From: Mercenaria mercenaria
Lineage: Eukaryota; Mollusca; Bivalvia; Venerida; Veneridae
DNA: 64,000 nt
Assembly: GCF_021730395.1 (NCBI RefSeq)
Contig: NC_069362.1
Coordinates: 86,630,001 to 86,694,000, forward strand
Reading direction: 5' to 3'
Made by a program: the position numbers and the translations under genes. Below are positions 59,332 through 64,000 of this stretch, in pieces (the stretch's first letter is position 1; each line of letters begins with the position of its first letter). Below the pieces are notes generated by a model. That model did no database searches, was not told the DNA's origin, and saw nothing but the letters and a program-made list of their open reading frames with translations.

Positions 59332-59559
59332 TGTTATCAGGATCAGGAATTACCACATTTGTCTTTCAAATTTACATTAGTTTAGATATTTATGTATTAT
59401 AATGAACACCTTACATATTATTTTGCATTTATTTCATGTTTAAATACTGCATGATAGAGCCATTTTTGTTTAATGGCATCCATCTAGCCACCATCACCGT
59501 ACAATGTTTGAAATAATATCTATAACTGTAGCAGTTTCAGAAGCGGAAGAAGTTGTAGA

Positions 59560-60297
59560 AGAAAAATGTCAACAACATCACTAGCAACAATAGCATCTAC
59601 AATAACAGCTCTTTCAGTAACCATGGAAGCAGTAGTAGTACCTATGATAACAGAATTAACAGAAGTAGCTTCAGTAATGGTAGACGTAGTTAGTGGATCA
59701 GTTTCAGCAGCAATATCAGCAACATCACTATATCATCATCATTATAATTAATATCTGTTCTATGTGACCAGAATAACTATTTTACACTTGTCTACGACTT
59801 GTTTTTATCAGAGACAACTGTAGCATCTGGTTAAACAATCTCATTAGGTATAGACCTTTCCTTTTGGAAACCAACACCAATCCTACAAATTAATTTCCAT
59901 AATTTTTGGGGATCTGATTCTACTTCAAGGAGTTCATTCTGAACACTAAACCAGTGTAACCATTTTGCCTTCTTAACAGACTAATTAAACGACTTACGTG
60001 ATATTAGAAACTGCTTTTACCATTTAAACAAAAATGCAATCAATTAAAAAAATCTATCAAAACAGATCCATACTCAGTTACTTCCAAGCCAACAGCACGT
60101 TTACAACTGAACATCTATTGCCTTTGAAGAAAATTAAAGATAAGTAACACACGCATGGAAAAAGGCAAAAAAAAAATCACTTTTATGTTTTAGTTTTAAC
60201 GACATTTCTTGTATGAAACCGCTGGTCCGATTTTAAAATAATTTCACACACATGATCGTTGAGTGACACTCCTGCTAGGAAGTGAAGGGAGAATATA
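59560..60297. other. Non-coding DNA right of GalT copy 2
   Basis: Begins with a low-complexity stretch rich in AGCA, AGTA and ACATCA (59560-59750) whose open frame is compositional. The rest is AT-rich with no gene seen. Confidence 0.5.
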
Positions 60298-61099
60298 ACA
60301 AGAGCTGTCGGAGGACAGCAACGCTCGACTATTCAACAGCCTTGTCGATTGAATGAATACGAAAGTCGAAAAAGGGGCATTATTTAGTAAAAATGCAAAA
60401 TAGGGTTATGGAACCTGCATAGTGCTTATCAGCTCATGACAGTGGACACGTGTGTGAAGTTTCAAGCCATTCCCATTAGTGGGTACTGAGATACCAGCTT
60501 ACATATAAGAATTTAACCAAAAACTCCTAAGTTGAAAAAGGGGCATAATTTTGTAAATGCGAAGTTGAGTTATTGGCCCTTTGCACTGCATGTCAGATCA
60601 TGACAGTGAACAAGTACGTCAAGTTTCAATCCTTTCCCATTACTGGATAATGAGATACCAGCTTACATACAAAAACTTAACCAAAAATTTCTATGTTAAA
60701 AAATGGGCATAATTTTGTAAAAAAGCAAAATAATGTTATGGGGCCTGCTTTGTGCATGTCAGATTATGACAGTGAACAAGTGTGTGAAGTTTCAATCCAT
60801 TCCAATTAGTGAGTACTGAGATACCAGCTTATATACAAAACCTTAACCAAAAAATTTTAAGTCGAAGAAGGGGCATAATTTTGTAAAAAAGCAAAATAGA
60901 GTTATGGAACCTGTGCAATGTAAGTCAGTTTATCACAGTAAAGAGTTTGAAGTTTCAATCCATTCCCACAAGTGGTTGCTGAGATACCAGCTTACATACA
61001 AAAACTTAACCAAATCGGGACGCGGGCGCGGACGCCGACGCGGACGCCGACGCATGGGCGAGTCCAATAGCTCTACTATTCTATGAATAGTCGAGCTAA
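60298..61099 (+). mobile_element. Helitron-like non-autonomous element with tandem core repeats
   Basis: Starts ACAAGAGCTGTCGGAGGACA with CGCTCGACTATTCAAC and ends GACGCGGACGCCGACGC, then a hairpin (CTATTC...GAATAG), TCGAG and CTAA. About four tandem monomers of roughly 150 bp lie between, each with AAAAGGGGCATAATTTTG, CATGTCAGATCATGACAGTG and TGAGATACCAGCTTA. Closely related in design to 12199-13079. Confidence 0.7.
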
Positions 61100-61489
61100 A
61101 AATGCTGTTCATACATCTATCTGCTCGCTCCATCCACCCAAAACCTTTTTTTTTAGTTTCCTATGTTTCTTGATATTGCCTCTTAGTATCCCATCACCTG
61201 CTTCCCTCCCCCCGCCCCTTGTACACGTTACTCATCCTACCCACATTTACACCGCCCTCACCCTGCCCCCGCTAGATACTGTGACCACATGTCCAGTCAA
61301 CTGCACACCCCACATTTTAGCTCAGAGGTACACGGGTTAAGGATAAGCTGTAAGTACAGGCGGATGGTCCGTCGTCCAGCGTTTGTTATCAGTATTGTAC
61401 TCAAACATCATTTTGTCTGGAACAAATGGTCAGAATTACATCAAACTTGTTAGCATTCTGACAAGGTTTCCTTTCAAATTTTCAAAATG

Positions 61490-61769
61490 ATTTAGGAGCC
61501 GCTACTGTTAAAAAAGGAAAGGCCTTTAGATAACTTCTTCTCATGAACCGCCTGATGGATCTTCATGAAACTTGGTCTGTAACAATATCATAAGGTTCTC
61601 TCCCAATTTTGCTCATATTGGAGCACTTGGTCAATCACAGCGGCCGTAAGAGCTAAAAATAGAAATAGATTTAAATGACTTCTTTTTAAATCTTCATCAA
61701 ACTTGGTCTATGACATCGGTGTTAGGTCCTCTCTCAGTTTTAATCAAATGAGGGCAGTTGGCCCTTTTT
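61490..61769 (+). repeat. About 140-bp tandem repeat, left part
   Basis: Two monomers with CTTCTCATGAACCGC, GATGGATCTTCATGAAACTT and GGTC(C/T)TCTC, ending near CAGTTGGCCC. The array resumes at 62885 after a LINE. Confidence 0.7.
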
Positions 61770-62884
61770 CATCAGTAAGATCATCAATAAGCTCAACTCA
61801 TCATTGGCTTACTGATAATAAGCTTTCATTGCATATCGGTAAGACAGAGTCTATTTTGTTTGGTTCCAAGCCCAAATTGAGTTCATGTGATAAAGATGAA
61901 ATTTCATGCAAAGAAACTTCAATTTCAACCACTAAATCTGTCAAATACCTATGTACGGATCTTGACCAAAGATTATCTGGCGAGTCCATGGCCAATCAGG
62001 TTATCAAAATAGAGGCCGATGCGAAGCGAAACTAAAGTTCTCATTTAGAAAAGGTAAGTTTTAAAATAGGTATACTAAACAACTCCTGGTTTCTTCATTG
62101 ACCATGCGTGTGCCTCCTGCTATTTGGGGTTGAGTAAAAACCTGAAAAATAGACTCCAGGCAACCCAGAATAAGATGGTAAGATTCATACATAATCTCAG
62201 TCCTCGTACTCATTATCCTTGGTCATGTTCATAAGATACACTATAATAGTACACCCGGCTATTTACATGAGCATTTTGAATTAGCAAGAGATGTTCACAC
62301 TTATTCAGCTCGTTTCAGGGATTGTAACAGTTACTCCATTCCTAAGGTTAAGGGTTTTGGGAAGAAAACTTTCGCTTATAATGGCTGTCAGGTGTGGAAC
62401 AGGTTACCGCCAAGTTTTAAATCTATACATAATCTTAATCTCATTTTAAAAAAAAGTTGTGAAGAAACATTTTATGCAAACAGTGTCAGTCAGAGTCTAG
62501 TCTTTTTATCTGGTCAATATTTTTGTTTTGTTCAGGCATAAAATATTTATTTCTTAAGTGTAGTGTATGAGTCTTAGTATTATCTGTTCAATGTCAAGCG
62601 ACTCTCTGTGATATTATAATACAAATGTTAAAGACATGTGCTTTAATTTAATCCAACATAAGCAAAACTTGATTAATTAATTTGCCTTTCCGGTGTCATA
62701 TGATCAATTCAAAGGACCACAATGGAATTAAAAAAGCTTTGTGCTCTTTTCTTGTGTTATCCTTGGTATTGATTATATATCATCTACAACTGCATTTTAA
62801 TGTTCACATTTATTATGTTGAGATTGAATTTGTATTTGTTTTATGATATATTGTCTATTTTACCACAATAAATTCAATCAATTA
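61770..62884 (+). mobile_element. 5'-truncated LINE fragment, frameshifted
   Basis: Encodes the end of an RT region and the C-terminus in several frames: WLTDNKLSLHIGKTESILFG with VKYL and RLSGESMANQV (61795-62035), then a C-terminal QVWNRLPPSFKSIHNL block (about 62385-62440). At least two frame changes and stops separate them. The 3' end is ACCACAATAAATTCAATCAA without a poly-A tail. It belongs to a different LINE family from the one at 50825. Confidence 0.7.
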
Positions 62885-63440
62885 AAGGGCCGCTAGAGCT
62901 AAAAATAGAATAACCTTCAAACGACTTCTCCTCATGAACCGCTTGAAGGATCTTTTCAAACTTGTTCTGTCGAATCATTGTAAAATGAGGGTACTTAGCC
63001 CCTTTTAGGGGTCGCTAGAGTTATAAATAGAATAAAAAACCCTTTAAACAACTTCTTCACATGAACCGCTTGGTGGATCTTCATCAGTCTTCGTATGTTG
63101 CATTATTGTAAGGTCTCTTAGATTTTTAAATGGGGGTACTTGGTCCCTTTTTGGGCTGCTAGAATTAAAAATAGACACAACTTTCAACAACTTCTTTTCA
63201 TGAACCGCTTGCTGGATCTTTTTCAAGTTAAACCTGGTTTGTAGCATCTTTGTAAGGTCTTCTCTCAATTTTGTTCAAATGGGTGCACTTGGCCCCTTGA
63301 AGGGTCGCTAGAGGTTAACCTTTGAATAACTTTTTCTCATGAACAACTTGATGGATTCATTGTAAAGTCCTCTCTCAAGTCTGTTCTGGTCACTTGGCCT
63401 CTTTTATGATCTGCTAGAGATAAACATAGAACATCCTTTA
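62885..63440 (+). repeat. About 140-bp tandem repeat, right part
   Basis: Four more monomers (start points about 62885, 63005, 63150 and 63300), each with GGGCCGCTAGAG or GGGTCGCTAGAG, AAAATAGAA, CTTCTCATGAACCGCTTG, and ending in a GTACTTGGCCCC stretch. Confidence 0.75.
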
Positions 63441-63483
63441 GTTAACCTTTAATTTACTTTATTTTAATGCACTCTCCCAGCTT

Positions 63484-64000
63484 TTAGTTCGACTGTTCGA
63501 AGTATATGAGGAGCTATCCTACTTGACCCTGTGTACTAGTCCGTTCCGTCTCCACACCTTTGTTAAAGTTTGATGAATTTTCACTTTATCTCTGTTATTA
63601 CTTGATGGAGTTTTTGTCAAATCTAAAATAGGTATTCATCATCATGACACAGGGGTCATAACTTTTGATCAATATTATGAATTGTCCCCCTTTCTTCTTA
63701 GATTTTCAGGTTAAAGTTTTCCAGTACTTTACTCTAACTCTGTTATTACTATATGGATTTGATTCAAACTGACAGCAGTTGTTCCACATAATCGCTCACA
63801 CCATATGACACAATGTCCATAACTCTGGTGTCAATTTTTCATGAATTATGCCCCTTTTGACTTATGATTTAGATTATACTCCAAAACCTCATGTAAAAGA
63901 TATTACCCTTGCTTAAGTACCAGTAATTAAACTTGCAACCAATGAATCTTCTACCAAGCTAGCCCTGCTGGTTAGGGTTTTATAGAAATTGTAATTAACA
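63484..64000 (-). mobile_element. Helitron-like element, minus strand, cut by window end
   Basis: On the minus strand the 3' end reads GATAGCTCCTCATATACTTC then GAACAGTCGAACTAA, matching the terminal hairpin-plus-CTAA of the copies at 3211 and 13079. The body continues past the window edge, with GGGGCATAATTCATGAAAA on the minus strand. Confidence 0.5.

Larger units (their letters stand above)
52090..59550 (+). repeat. Tandem segmental duplication, unit 2 (right piece)
   Basis: Collinear with unit 1 from about 14900 to 21560, as listed under unit 1. The minisatellite of unit 1 is a single degenerate unit here (GCAAATGTCAGGATAGC, 52209), followed by an A/G-rich tract. Similarity ends at about 59545, just after AAGCGGAAGAAG. 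Confidence 0.65.

Noticed and set aside
59566-59751. 61-codon Ser/Thr/Val-rich frame
   Set aside because: Low-complexity AGCA/AGTA/ACA triplets with no start context or homology; a compositional frame.
1-64000. LTR retrotransposons, retroviral or Polinton-like remnants
   Set aside because: I looked for paired long direct repeats, integrase, protease, capsid and DNA polymerase B motifs and saw none. The only reverse-transcriptase-related remains are LINE fragments.

Overview
This is AT-rich eukaryotic DNA, almost certainly from a bivalve mollusc and probably a heterodont (venerid-like) clam. The evidence is spliced genes with GT-AG introns, several dispersed repeat families I associate with bivalve genomes (a palindromic GAGCCGTGCC MITE, Helitron-like elements ending in a hairpin plus CTAA, and repeats beginning ACAAGAGGGCC or ACAAGAGCTGTC), and many decayed transposons. 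The organism call rests on remembered repeat families, not on a search.

Host genes. Two near-identical GT31 (beta-1,3-galactosyltransferase-like) genes lie in the same orientation at 20031-21353 and 58009-59331. Each has one coding exon and a predicted untranslated exon 2-3 kb upstream. They belong to an old tandem duplication (unit 1 about 14.45-22.18 kb; unit 2 starts at about 22.18 kb, is interrupted from about 22.65 to 52.1 kb, and resumes to about 59.55 kb). The third gene is on the minus strand at 40790-33987: a five-exon gene for a membrane-anchored MACPF protein with a PAN-like C-terminal part. It looks interrupted about once. Its first intron is largely a 45-bp minisatellite.

Transposon layers. 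From 2.1 to 13.5 kb lies what looks like a decayed Harbinger system: a five-exon Myb/SANT-like gene on the plus strand and a broken transposase exon on the minus strand, swollen by nested elements (a 2.6-kb long-inverted-repeat element, three palindromic MITEs and two Helitron-like copies). From 22.7 to 29.4 kb is a convergent two-gene DNA transposon. A SAP-SWIM-YqaJ nuclease gene (plus strand, broken) faces a THAP-DDE_Tnp_4 transposase gene (minus strand, apparently whole), with a 1.5-kb TIR element nested between them. Further elements are a 1.9-kb TTAA-flanked element (30.1-32.0 kb), a 2.9-kb long-inverted-repeat element (43.3-46.2 kb), 5'-truncated LINEs (50.8-52.1, 61.8-62.9 and a 3' tail at 35.8-36.2 kb), tRNA-derived SINE heads, and several tandem repeats.

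The rest is intron or intergenic DNA with no gene I can support. I saw no LTR retrotransposon, retrovirus or Polinton, no rRNA and no intact tRNA. Splice sites, domains and repeat families were read by eye. Identity values are rough.
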